24,097 nucleotides of DNA, taken from contig JBKCHO010000103.1 of the NCBI GenBank assembly GCA_046302815.1, positions 1 through 24,097 of the forward strand, read 5' to 3'. The notes beneath the pieces were generated by a model. That model had not been told where the DNA came from. It saw only the letters and a program-made list of their open reading frames with translations, and made no database searches. The stretch comes from JALRAP01 sp046302815 (GTDB lineage Bacteria > Bacteroidota > Bacteroidia > AKYH767-A > OLB10). The number at the start of each line of letters is the position of its first letter. The first letter of the stretch is position 1. The position numbers and the translations under genes were made by a program. Positions 16,080-24,097 of the stretch are shown in pieces.

Positions 16080-16087
16080 CAAATTTA
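16080..16087 (-). promoter_or_regulatory. Possible -7 element for comB
   Basis: TAAATTTG on the minus strand, exact to TAnnTTTG, lies 16 bases before the comB ATG in the 55-base gap after gcvT. A TTG stands 22 bases upstream, longer than the usual 19. An internal promoter for comB and the genes after it is possible, which would split the run. Confidence 0.3.
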
Positions 16088-16118
16088 CCAATTCATCAAC
16101 ACCGAATCTCAAGGAATA

Positions 16119-17201
16119 TCAAGACTTGTAAAAGGGAAGCTTGACTACTTTGGCCTTCAAATGCTTATCGCGGATGGAGATGAGAATTTCTGAGTTTTCG
16201 GCAGATAATGCAGAGGGAATGTAAGCGAGTCCAATAGCCTTACCCAGACTTGGAGATTGCGTACCTGAGGTAACTTTCCCAATCACATTGCCAGATCCAT
16301 CTACCACAGGATAATCATGCCTTGGAATACCGCGGTCGATCATCTCAAAGCCTACCAGTTTCCGAGCCAGTCCATCCTCCTTTTGCTTTTTCAAGGCAGC
16401 AGAATTGGTGAATTCCTTGGTGAATTTGGTAATCCAGCCTAGTCCAGCTTCCAAAGGTGAAGTCGAATCGTCAATATCGTTTCCATACAAGCAAAAACCC
16501 ATCTCCAAGCGGAGAGTGTCTCTGCAACCCAAACCAGCAGGCTTAATTCCGTAAGGTGCACCAGCCTCCATGACGGCGTTCCAAATGACTTCTGCATGTT
16601 GGTTTTCGAAATAGATTTCGAACCCACCAGCTCCGGTATACCCAGTAGCAGATACAAGGATATTTGGACAACCAGCAAATTCCCCTTTGGCAAAAGTGTA
16701 ATATTCCATGGAGGCAAGATCCATATTTGTCAATGGCTGAAGCGCTTTGGCAGCCAGTGGGCCTTGAACCGCCAACAAGGATGTTTTATCAGAAATGTTA
16801 TGCATCTCCACACCATCGGTGTTCCTCTGGGAAATCCAATTCCAATCCTTCTCAATGTTCGAGGCATTTACTACAAGCATATAAGAGTCGGAAGTCATAC
16901 GATATACAAGTAAATCGTCTACGATTCCACCATTTTCATTGGGGAGGCATGAATATTGAACCTTTCCATCAAAGAGTTTAGACGCATCATTGCTTGTTAC
17001 GCGTTGAATCAAATCCAAAGCACCAGGCCCTTTCAAAATGAATTCCCCCATGTGGGAAACATCAAACACTCCAAGTTTGGTTCTAACAGTTTCGTGCTCG
17101 TCGTTAATACCTGTGTAGGACACGGGCATATTATATCCGGCAAATGGTACCATTTTGGCACCTATTTTTTCATGAATGTGGGTAAGGGCAGTATTTTTCA
17201 T
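16119..17201 (-). CDS. gcvT: Aminomethyltransferase, glycine cleavage system T protein
   Basis: A cytoplasmic enzyme of 360 residues, the family's usual length, that transfers the aminomethyl carbon from lipoyl-H protein to tetrahydrofolate, releasing ammonia. Visible motifs: GVFDVSHMGEF, LIQRVTSNDASKLFDGKVQY, GGIVDDLLVYRM (Asp of the folate-binding region), LLAVQGPLAAKAL, YTGAGGFEIYF, and GLGCRDTLRLEMGFCLYGNDI. The C-terminal barrel is GKVTSGTQSPSLGKAIGLAYIP. The start ATG overlaps the upstream glycosyltransferase stop as ATGA, so translation is probably coupled. GcvH and GcvP are not in the window, and the arrangement as a stand-alone gcvT among envelope genes is common in Bacteroidota. Confidence 0.97.
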   Translation of the reverse strand: MKNTALTHIHEKIGAKMVPFAGYNMPVSYTGINDEHETVRTKLGVFDVSHMGEFILKGPGALDLIQRVTSNDASKLFDGKVQYSCLPNENGGIVDDLLVYRMTSDSYMLVVNASNIEKDWNWISQRNTDGVEMHNISDKTSLLAVQGPLAAKALQPLTNMDLASMEYYTFAKGEFAGCPNILVSATGYTGAGGFEIYFENQHAEVIWNAVMEAGAPYGIKPAGLGCRDTLRLEMGFCLYGNDIDDSTSPLEAGLGWITKFTKEFTNSAALKKQKEDGLARKLVGFEMIDRGIPRHDYPVVDGSGNVIGKVTSGTQSPSLGKAIGLAYIPSALSAENSEILISIRDKHLKAKVVKLPFYKS

Positions 17202-18304
17202 TTGGATTTTGGATTTTTAGGCTGGGCGAGCATTCCTTCGAATGCCTTCAAATAATTTTCTTTTTGTGAATGGACAGAATATTTATCGATGACGGTTTGG
17301 CGGGCAGCTAGTCCCATAGACTTTCGCGAATCAGCATCATCAATCAGACTTGATATACATTTAACCCATTCCTCATCTGTGGATGCCAGATAACCATTGG
17401 AACCGTGTTGTATGATTTCAGAATTGACTCCAACAGGTGACATCACTGCAGGTATGGCTAGAGCCATGTATTGAAGACCTTTCAACCCACATTTCCCCTT
17501 GGACCAATCATCATCTGGAATAGGCATTATGCCAATATCAAAGGAAGACAAATCATGCAACTCAGTTTGTTTAGTCCAAGGCTTACCTACAATTCCCAAC
17601 TCTTCATTGCGATAGCTTCCATCTCCGATGACCCGTATTTCGATGCGACTGCCAAATTTCGATTTAAGTGTTCTGAGGAATGGAACCGCCAACTCAAAAT
17701 GTTTAATGGTAGTAATGCTCCCACTCCAGCCAATGACCACTGAGTTGCCGGATTTGTTTACATCTGTTGGCTTATACTCATCTGTGTCAATCGTGGTTGG
17801 TATGATTAACACATTGCTGTTGAAGCGCGATGCGTAATCAAAAAGGTATCGATTTCCAGCGATGACCAAATCGCTGTAAGCGATTATCCTTTCCGTTTTG
17901 CTGGCATCCTTCAACCATGCAAATGATTTATTGCCCTCGGAAACATCATGATTCCAAATCGCATCATCAAAGTCAAATACCAACCTGGCTTTACTTTTGG
18001 AAAATCGTTTTTCGAACCAGGAAGACCCTGTCATAAAAGCCTCTCTTTGCACGAAAACAATGTCGTATCGGCTGATATGAGTCAGATCGACAATCCTCTT
18101 GAAAGCACTTTTGATGAAGATAAAAGCTTTCCGAAACAGGTTTCCGGGCGCATAAAAAACCTTGTCATCTGCCTGACTAATCAAATACGAAAAATCATAG
18201 TCATAACCTCTTGATTGTAGAAATTCAAGATATTGTTCGAACCTGAACCGCTGAGAGGGCGACCGATCTGGACGATGTTGTGCAATGAAAAGAATCCTGG
18301 GCAT
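17198..18304 (-). CDS. Glycosyltransferase, GT4-like (GT-B fold)
   Basis: A 368-residue cytoplasmic or membrane-associated sugar transferase for a surface glycan. The N-domain starts PRILFIAQHRPDRSPSQRFR and includes VFDFDDAIWNHDV; the linker region GWSGSITTIKHFELAVPFL begins the nucleotide-sugar-binding C-domain. The donor-site signature is DWSKGKCGLKGLQYMALAIP followed by AVMSPVGVNSEII, a GT4 variant with Lys-Cys-Gly-x-Lys in place of the common Glu-x7-Glu start. The final part (SRKSMGLAARQTVIDKYSV) is typical. It begins two bases after the epimerase stop and ends overlapping gcvT. Donor and acceptor unknown; an epimerase beside it suggests it may use that product. Confidence 0.88.
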   Translation of the reverse strand: MPRILFIAQHRPDRSPSQRFRFEQYLEFLQSRGYDYDFSYLISQADDKVFYAPGNLFRKAFIFIKSAFKRIVDLTHISRYDIVFVQREAFMTGSSWFEKRFSKSKARLVFDFDDAIWNHDVSEGNKSFAWLKDASKTERIIAYSDLVIAGNRYLFDYASRFNSNVLIIPTTIDTDEYKPTDVNKSGNSVVIGWSGSITTIKHFELAVPFLRTLKSKFGSRIEIRVIGDGSYRNEELGIVGKPWTKQTELHDLSSFDIGIMPIPDDDWSKGKCGLKGLQYMALAIPAVMSPVGVNSEIIQHGSNGYLASTDEEWVKCISSLIDDADSRKSMGLAARQTVIDKYSVHSQKENYLKAFEGMLAQPKNPKSK

Positions 18305-18306
18305 TT

Positions 18307-19302
18307 TCAGTCCTCAAGCCATACAGAGGGTAGCTTTTCTGTAATTTCTATGTTACTGAATTTTGAACTTTTCCTAATCCCTGAGTCTTTAGCCCATGAA
18401 GCCATTTTGGTGAGTCCATCGAGTAACGAAAGCGGTTCCGATGTATTGAAAACCCTGCGGATTTTGGAGTGGTCTGAGTGTGCGTGAAGGACTTCATTCC
18501 TTGCGGGAAGATGCCGAAGTTCGCCTTGTATACCCATTGCCTTCATGGTTGTTTCGGCAAGTTCGTTGACAGTAAATTCTCTATCGGCACCCACATTGAA
18601 AACCTGGTTGTAGGCCTGTGGTACATTGACGGAGTTTGCGATATATGGCGCCACATCTCCTATGTAGCTGAATGCACGGGTTTGGGAGCCATCTCCGAAA
18701 ACAGTTAATGGTTTTCCTTGCATAAGTTGATTCATGAAAATACCTACCACATTTCGATACCTGTCGCCGAGATTCTGGTACTCTCCATAGACATTATGAG
18801 GCCGGAAAATGATGTAATTCAATCCAAACATCTCATGTGTACAACGCAAATCCTGCTCCACGGCCAATTTGGCAATCCCATAAGGATCTTCAGGCATAGG
18901 AATGGTTTCTTCAGTCATGGGTGGCTTTGCAGCTCCATATACGGCAATGGATGATGTAAAAACAAAACATTTGACCTTGTGCTTTACCGATTCATTGATG
19001 AGAATGACACTTCCGATAAGATTATTGTTGTAGTTGAACCGTTTGATGAAATGACTCAGTCCTTCTGCCGCGTAGGCAGCGAGGTGGTACACATAATCGA
19101 AGTGGTGTTCTGCAAAAAGTTTTTGCACCAATTCGGCATCAGTGATGGATCCGTGGACAAATACAGCAGCTGGATTAACATTTTCGCGAAAACCTCCGCT
19201 TAGATCATCAAGTACAACCACCTTGTGACCAGCAGCAATAAGTTCGTTGGTAACATGAGCGCCGATAAATCCGGCACCGCCGGTGACTAGAGAAACAGCC
19301 AT
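18307..19302 (-). CDS. NAD-dependent sugar-nucleotide epimerase/dehydratase
   Basis: An extended short-chain dehydrogenase of 331 residues acting on an NDP-sugar, probably UDP-glucose 4-epimerase-like. The Rossmann motif GGAGFIG is at 8-14, followed by VVVLDDLSGG, HLAAYAAEGLSHF, the catalytic Ser region FTSSIAVYG, and the YGIAK (Tyr-x3-Lys) catalytic pair. RPHNVYGEYQNLGDRYRNVV and VFGDGSQTRAFSYIGDV form the nucleotide-sugar pocket. The AAEGLSHF stretch is typical of a GalE-related subgroup found in polysaccharide clusters. It heads the seven-gene minus-strand run and is followed by the glycosyltransferase after two bases. Substrate (UDP-Glc/GlcNAc, GDP- or dTDP-sugar) is not decidable from the sequence. 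Confidence 0.9.
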   Translation of the reverse strand: MAVSLVTGGAGFIGAHVTNELIAAGHKVVVLDDLSGGFRENVNPAAVFVHGSITDAELVQKLFAEHHFDYVYHLAAYAAEGLSHFIKRFNYNNNLIGSVILINESVKHKVKCFVFTSSIAVYGAAKPPMTEETIPMPEDPYGIAKLAVEQDLRCTHEMFGLNYIIFRPHNVYGEYQNLGDRYRNVVGIFMNQLMQGKPLTVFGDGSQTRAFSYIGDVAPYIANSVNVPQAYNQVFNVGADREFTVNELAETTMKAMGIQGELRHLPARNEVLHAHSDHSKIRRVFNTSEPLSLLDGLTKMASWAKDSGIRKSSKFSNIEITEKLPSVWLED

Positions 19303-19413
19303 TGAATCAGGTTTATGGTCGGCAAAAGTATAAAAAACGATTTACAGGACACGATTCAGTCTAAACCTTGAACCTTGAATATCAAACTGTTGAATAATTA
19401 GGGAAAAGATGAC

Positions 19414-19998
19414 TTATCCGTGAATGGTCTCCTTGTTACCAAATCCCTGGATGATTTCGCCTTCATAATTGAGCCACTCTTGCCATCTTTTGTCCACATC
19501 TACAGATTGGGCAAACCTCCTAGCGAAACCAATAAAAAGCGTGTAGTGGTTGGCTTCGCTGACCATCAACTCATGATAAAACGATGCCAATTCTTGATCA
19601 TCGATATGTTCGCTGAGAACCTTAAACCTCTCGCAGCTGCGAGCCTCGACCATAGCAGCAAACAACAATCGATCTACTAGATTCTCTTCAGGGGTTCCGC
19701 CCTTGATCATAAATGCGTAGAGCAAATTCACATAATGGTCTTTTCGCTCGCGACCTAAAACATATCCTCTTTTTTTGATCATTTCGTGAACCATCTGAAA
19801 ATGAGATAATTCCTCCTGACTTAACCGAATCATTTCCTCTACTAATTCAGAATGTTCGGGATATCGAACCACAATTGAGATGGCATTACTGGCTGCCTTT
19901 TGCTCGCACCATGCATGATCGGTTAAAATCTCCGGAATGTTTTTCTCAACCACATTCCTAACCCATGATGAATCCGTTACCAACTTAAGTTTCAGCAT
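19414..19998 (-). CDS. miaE: tRNA-(ms2io6A37) hydroxylase (MiaE)
   Basis: A 194-residue non-haem diiron monooxygenase that hydroxylates the isopentenyl side chain of ms2i6A at position 37 in UNN-decoding tRNAs, using O2. Ferritin-like four-helix ligands can be placed: Glu32 (HAWCEQKA), Glu63-x-x-His66 (EELSH), Glu119 (VEARSCERF), Glu148-x-x-His151 (SEANH). The start MLKLKLVTDSSWV and following EILTDHAWCEQKAASNAIS match the family N-terminus, so 19998 is the right start. It is separated by 111 bases from the epimerase and diverges from the giant adhesin gene, so it may have its own promoter. It depends on MiaA and MiaB, which are not in the window. Confidence 0.95.
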   Translation of the reverse strand: MLKLKLVTDSSWVRNVVEKNIPEILTDHAWCEQKAASNAISIVVRYPEHSELVEEMIRLSQEELSHFQMVHEMIKKRGYVLGRERKDHYVNLLYAFMIKGGTPEENLVDRLLFAAMVEARSCERFKVLSEHIDDQELASFYHELMVSEANHYTLFIGFARRFAQSVDVDKRWQEWLNYEGEIIQGFGNKETIHG

Positions 19999-20002
19999 GA
20001 TG

Positions 20003-20033
20003 CAAAAATAAAAATTTACTCCTAAAGCCCCAA
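20003..20033 (-). promoter_or_regulatory. Candidate sigma-ABfr promoter of miaE
   Basis: The minus strand has TTG at 20033-20031 and TATTTTTG at 20010-20003, an exact TAnnTTTG, separated by 20 bases; the Bacteroidota consensus is TTG-N19-TAnnTTTG. The -7 box ends four bases before the ATG, so the transcript would have almost no leader. Confidence 0.38.
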
Positions 20034-20263
20034 AAACCAGTACTCATTCAAAAAAATAACCTGTGCGTTGGTTTTTAGAAAGGAGGGCGGCGAAGATCTT
20101 TAAAAACATGTACCTACACAGAGTGAAAAAACAAACTTGGGTTATCTACATATGTGAACAAATATTATGGAAAAAATACCATGGTTTTATTGAACAATTC
20201 TCCTAACATTACAAGTCGAACCCGACTGAAAAAACCATAACTCCCTGCATTAATACAATTTGA

Positions 20264-23200
20264 ATGGGACTAAAAACTACCACTAATTTGATTCGCAAAT
20301 CTGTTAAACGATCGGGAAAGATCTTTTTGTTTTTCCTGACCTGGTCATTGGTGTTTTGTAATACGCATGTTTTTTCACAAACCTACAATATCGCCAATGG
20401 AACTATCACCACTTGCAGTGGTACTATTTACGACAGCGGTGGTTCTGCAGGGAATTATGGAAACGGACAAACATTCACACAAACGATTTGCTCTGGAACA
20501 GCCGGACAATGCGTAAGCTTGAATTTCACCGCTTTCAATTTGGAAGCAAACTTTGACTATCTCTATGTCTACAACGGCTCCAATACGGCGGCCCCACTAA
20601 TTGGAACCTACACAGGAACCACTCTGCCTGGCACGGTAACCGCTACTTCAGGATGCCTGACTTTGGTTTTCACATCTGATCTCTCTGTTGTTTCCACAGG
20701 ATTTGCAGCCACAATATCGTGTAGCCCTTGCGTACCAGGATCAACAAACATTATTATGGGAAATGGATCTGTTACGGCATGTGGAGGCACTTTTTACGAT
20801 AGTGGAGGAGCTGGCGGTGCCTATGGAAACAATCAAACGCTAACGCAAACGATTTGCTCTTCCACACCCGGACAATGCGTGAGCTTAAACTTTTCATCAT
20901 TTGACCTCGAGTCCGGCTTCGATTTCTTAACCATCTACAACGGACCTAACACATCTTCACCTTTAATCGGAACATTCACAGGTACCACATCTCCGGGAAC
21001 CGTAACCGCAACCAGCGGCTGCTTGACTTTGGTATTCACCTCAGATGTTATCATCACATCTCCGGGATTCGCAGCAAGCATAAGTTGTGTGACATGTCCG
21101 AATACCGCCCCATGTACAACAACCTGCAATGGCGGATCACCTCCAACCAATGATGCCTGTTCGGGTGCTCAAAACTTAGGTACCCTTCCAGCACCTCCCA
21201 TTTGTCCAACCAATAATGGAGTCGGACCATGGACCTACTTCAACACCACGAACCTTTGCGCTACCGCTGAGCAGCCTTACACATCTTTGATTGGCTGTCA
21301 ACCTGCAGGAAACATGCCTTCACCTTCAGCCGATGTATGGTACCAAGTTAACATCACCGGTCCAACTCTCAATATCAATATAACTGGACTTCAATCTCCA
21401 TCGGTTGGTTTGTATGCTGGTACCAACTGTACCAACATGATCCCACGCGGTTGCGCCAATGGGTCCGGAGGATCGTTGAACACAACCTTTGGATCTCTGG
21501 CACCGGGAACCTATTTCCTCCAGGTCAGTGGAGGAAGTATAACAGACCAATGCGATTTTACACTAGGCTTGCAAAACAACAATGATTGTCAGGGCTGTGT
21601 TATTCAAGCAAACCTGACAGCCTCCCCACCGCCAATTAACGGAACCTATCAGGCCGGACAAACCGTTACCTTCTGCTACACCATTACCAACTACAACCAG
21701 ACCTCGAACAACTGGCTGCATGGCGTGGTGCCTACATTTGGTTCGGGATGGAATATGGCTTCACTAGTAACTGGACCAGTAACCTCTTGCTCCAATCAAG
21801 GAACTTGGAACTATTACAACAACAATGTTACCAGCTCAGCCACTGGAGTAACTACCGGACCTGGATACTATTTCGAATCGGGTTTTGGTAGCCCTTCCGG
21901 TTTCGCAGATGGGAATCCCGGAAATAATTATGGTGACAACAATCCTGGCAACTTGTGCGATTGGACTTTTTGCTGGACCATATCCACTCCGCCTGCCAGT
22001 GCTTGTGTGCAAGGTGCTTCCTTGAATCTTGCTATCAACACCCTTGGTGATGGGGAATCGGGCTCTTGGACATCACTAGCATGTACACAGGATGCAGACG
22101 CACAATTTTTCGCTACACTGAGTTGCTGTACCATCCCAACATACACCTTGGTGCAGCCACTTTGCGCCGGCCAAAACACGGGAAGCGCTACAGTTACCAT
22201 TACAAACGACCCTCCATGGGACTATGTTTTCACAAATAGTACTGGAACCACCATTCAAACATTCAACAACCTCAACGGACCTGCTACTGTCAACAATTTA
22301 GCACCAGGTACATACAATGTATCAGTCACCAATGCATCCGGGTGCGTCTCGAACACATCATTTACCATCACTGCGCCTGCAATTCTTAATGCAACCGCTA
22401 CACCAACAGGAGCAGCTTGTTTTGGAACCGCTACCGGATCCGTTAGCGTTAGTGCATCAGGGGGTACGGCTCCCTACCAATATGCCTGGTCAGGTTCGAG
22501 CTCAACATCATCTACTTTGTCGAACTTACCAATTGGCACCTATACAGTCACAGTAACAGATGCAAATGGTTGCACCAGAAATGCTAGTGCGGTCGTAACT
22601 CAGCCAGCGGCAGTTTCGGCAACGGCATCTGCCGCAACCGCCACATGTTCTTTGGCAAATGGTTCAGGATCTATTAGTGCATCTGGAGGAACTCCCGGAT
22701 ATACTTATTCGCTAAATGGAGGAGTTTCGCAATCTTCCAACTCATTCAATGGTTTAGCTACAGGAAATTATTCTGTCACGATAACCGATTCACGAGGTTG
22801 TACAGCCACAGTTCCATTGGTGGTAGGAAACCAGCCTGGACCGACAATTACTTCAACTTCCAGCACACCTCCGTCATGTAATGGAGGCAATAATGGTACG
22901 GCCACCGTGATTGCATCTGGAGGGACGGCGCCGGTCCGATTTTCAATTAATGGATCACCACTCCAAGCAAGCAACTCATTTGCCGGTTTAACACCGGGAA
23001 GTTACACGATATTAGCCTCAGATGCGAATGGCTGTACCAGTACATCAACTGTAAATGTCGCCAATCCCATAGCCATAACGGCAAGTGCATCGGTGAACAA
23101 TGCCAGCTGCTCCACATCGAATGGTTCATTCACGGTTTCAGCAAGTGGTGGCACCGGTAGTTTCACCTATTCCCTCAACGGCGGCGCATCCAGTTCGAAT

Positions 23201-24097
23201 ACAACTTTCACCAACTTATCTGCTGCCTCATACAATGTAATCGTAACTGATGCGAACGGATGTACTTTTCTGCTGCCTGTTGCCGTCGGAAACCAACTTG
23301 CACCAACCATCACATCTACCATATCAAATCCAGTCCTCTGCAATGGAGGAAACAATGGTTCACTTAGTGTATCCGCATCAGGAGGAACCGGGAGCATCTC
23401 CTACACTTTAAATGGTGGTACACCCCAAAGCTCAGGCTCCTATTCGAATCTTGCAGCAGGAACCTACACGGTTTCTGCAACGGATGCCAATGGATGCACT
23501 GCAGTTACCAATATCACAATTACACAACCTACTCCAGTTACCGCGGCTTCTTCATCGGGTGCCATCGCCTGTTTCGGCGGAACCACTTCCGTGAGCGTAT
23601 CGGGCGGTGGTGGAACGGCGCCTTACTCGGGAACGGGGTCGTTCACCGTCGGTGCGGGAGCCTACTCCTACACCGTCACCGATGCAAACGGTTGCACTGC
23701 GGTGACCAACATCGCCGTGACCCAGCCATCATTGTTAAATGCAAATTTCACATCGACAGCAGCTTCGTGTGGAAATAACAACGGCTCAACAACCATCAAC
23801 GCAAGTGGTGGAACAAGTGGATACACTTACAGTATCAACAGCGGTACAACAACGCAAACATCCAATACATTCAGCGGACTACTGGCAGGAACCTACCCCA
23901 TCATCGTTACTGATGCCAATAGTTGCACAACCACAGTGAATGCTTCCGTGAGCAACACGCTTGCTCCAACAATTTCGGTTGTCAACTCAACAAACAATAC
24001 TTGTTTCAACTCAAACAATGGATCCATAGTCATCAATGCCAGTGGTGGAACGGGTTCACTTCAGTACAGTATCAACAATGGTAATACCTACCAGCCC
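20264..24097 (+). CDS. Giant SprB-repeat surface adhesin with CUB-like domains (3' end beyond window)
   Basis: The frame is open for 1278 codons from ATG 20264 to the last base with no stop. A basic N-terminus and hydrophobic stretch (GKIFLFFLTWSLVFC ... VFSQ) make a signal peptide of about 39 residues. Two tandem CUB-like domains follow (about 47-157 and 163-277), then a pre-peptidase-C-like domain (about 290-445, SADVWYQV near 359), a Cys-rich domain of unknown type (about 447-625, FADGNPGNNYGDNNPGN), and from about 627 onward SprB-type repeats with the signature SASGGT ... YTVTVTDANGCT ... TQP. SprB is the cell-surface gliding adhesin exported by T9SS in Flavobacterium, so the likely role is adhesion or gliding, with a T9SS sorting domain expected beyond the window. 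Cysteines in each unit could form stabilising disulfides. It may reach several thousand residues. Function in binding is inferred. Confidence 0.92.
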   Translation, partial: MGLKTTTNLIRKSVKRSGKIFLFFLTWSLVFCNTHVFSQTYNIANGTITTCSGTIYDSGGSAGNYGNGQTFTQTICSGTAGQCVSLNFTAFNLEANFDYLYVYNGSNTAAPLIGTYTGTTLPGTVTATSGCLTLVFTSDLSVVSTGFAATISCSPCVPGSTNIIMGNGSVTACGGTFYDSGGAGGAYGNNQTLTQTICSSTPGQCVSLNFSSFDLESGFDFLTIYNGPNTSSPLIGTFTGTTSPGTVTATSGCLTLVFTSDVIITSPGFAASISCVTCPNTAPCTTTCNGGSPPTNDACSGAQNLGTLPAPPICPTNNGVGPWTYFNTTNLCATAEQPYTSLIGCQPAGNMPSPSADVWYQVNITGPTLNINITGLQSPSVGLYAGTNCTNMIPRGCANGSGGSLNTTFGSLAPGTYFLQVSGGSITDQCDFTLGLQNNNDCQGCVIQANLTASPPPINGTYQAGQTVTFCYTITNYNQTSNNWLHGVVPTFGSGWNMASLVTGPVTSCSNQGTWNYYNNNVTSSATGVTTGPGYYFESGFGSPSGFADGNPGNNYGDNNPGNLCDWTFCWTISTPPASACVQGASLNLAINTLGDGESGSWTSLACTQDADAQFFATLSCCTIPTYTLVQPLCAGQNTGSATVTITNDPPWDYVFTNSTGTTIQTFNNLNGPATVNNLAPGTYNVSVTNASGCVSNTSFTITAPAILNATATPTGAACFGTATGSVSVSASGGTAPYQYAWSGSSSTSSTLSNLPIGTYTVTVTDANGCTRNASAVVTQPAAVSATASAATATCSLANGSGSISASGGTPGYTYSLNGGVSQSSNSFNGLATGNYSVTITDSRGCTATVPLVVGNQPGPTITSTSSTPPSCNGGNNGTATVIASGGTAPVRFSINGSPLQASNSFAGLTPGSYTILASDANGCTSTSTVNVANPIAITASASVNNASCSTSNGSFTVSASGGTGSFTYSLNGGASSSNTTFTNLSAASYNVIVTDANGCTFLLPVAVGNQLAPTITSTISNPVLCNGGNNGSLSVSASGGTGSISYTLNGGTPQSSGSYSNLAAGTYTVSATDANGCTAVTNITITQPTPVTAASSSGAIACFGGTTSVSVSGGGGTAPYSGTGSFTVGAGAYSYTVTDANGCTAVTNIAVTQPSLLNANFTSTAASCGNNNGSTTINASGGTSGYTYSINSGTTTQTSNTFSGLLAGTYPIIVTDANSCTTTVNASVSNTLAPTISVVNSTNNTCFNSNNGSIVINASGGTGSLQYSINNGNTYQP
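20402..21093 (+). repeat. Tandem duplication of CUB-like domain
   Basis: Two copies of about 110 residues, at about 20402-20735 and 20750-21093, share CSGTIYDSGGSAGNYGNGQT/CGGTFYDSGGAGGAYGNNQT, TQTICS, PGQCVSLNF-like segments and the closing PGTVTATSGCLTLVFTSD. The DNA is still similar in places (for example CAAACGATTTGCTCT in both), which indicates a fairly recent internal duplication or conversion. Confidence 0.85.
22145..24097 (+). repeat. Array of at least nine SprB-type repeats, about 75-80 residues each
   Basis: Approximate units: 22145-22390, 22391-22615, 22616-22849, 22850-23080, 23081-23311, 23312-23539, 23540-23731, 23732-23971, and 23972 to the end (partial). Each has a Cys near its start, an ASGGT turn, a glycine-rich strand region, a YTV-like strand, DANGCT, and usually a closing TQP or VGNQ linker. 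Units 3 and 5 resemble each other, as do 4 and 6, giving a two-unit alternation in the middle. Unit 1 is the most diverged, and unit 7 is shorter and GC-rich. Confidence 0.88.

Noticed and set aside
22145..24097. Direct repeats considered as a CRISPR array
   Set aside because: The periodicity is about 230 bases, conserved at protein level with synonymous DNA changes, and the frame is open throughout; these are protein repeats.

Overview
The window looks like chromosomal DNA of a Bacteroidota bacterium (Flavobacteriia/Chitinophagia-like, moderately AT-rich). The evidence is a type IX secretion (T9SS)-style C-terminal domain, a giant SprB-repeat adhesin, a carboxypeptidase-D-like TonB-dependent receptor, a GH92 mannosidase with accessory modules, start codons without clear Shine-Dalgarno sequences, and several TAnnTTTG-type -7 elements. 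No rRNA, tRNA, IS element, CRISPR array or replication origin is visible.

Layout. (1) 1-1388, minus: topoisomerase IV subunit B (ParE), cut by the window edge and carrying an internal frameshift at an A6 run that matches a dnaX-type slippery heptamer. (2) 1610-2644, minus: a secreted T9SS-type protein followed by a strong hairpin terminator. (3) 2965-8346, plus: a tight three-gene operon of a FucP-type sugar transporter, a Tat-exported glycosylasparaginase and a multimodular GH92 alpha-mannosidase. It is a compact glycoprotein/N-glycan degradation locus with no SusC/SusD pair. (4) 8370-11703, minus: a small His/Cys-rich exported protein, a ZnuD-like TonB-dependent receptor and a lipoprotein, best read as a metal-uptake cassette of partly unknown function. 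(5) 11849-12547, plus: an outer-membrane beta-barrel-like protein. (6) 12544-19302, minus: seven closely packed genes (sugar-nucleotide epimerase, glycosyltransferase, gcvT, comB, an S1/P1-phospholipase C-like metalloenzyme, a methyltransferase, and the Sua5-type tRNA t6A enzyme), then miaE (19414-19998) upstream. (7) 20264 to the window end, plus: a giant adhesin with signal peptide, two tandem CUB-like domains, two further extracellular domains and at least nine SprB-type repeats, still open at the last base.

How they fit together. Regions 2, 3, 4, 5 and 7 concern the cell envelope and the outside: secretion and adhesion or gliding, glycoprotein scavenging, metal acquisition. Region 6 mixes envelope glycan synthesis with housekeeping steps (glycine cleavage, tRNA modification). 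The two tRNA-modification genes (sua5, miaE) act at different positions of the anticodon loop and need not be functionally linked. The least conventional points are the parE frameshift, the metal-uptake trio, and a GC-rich, shortened repeat unit inside the adhesin.
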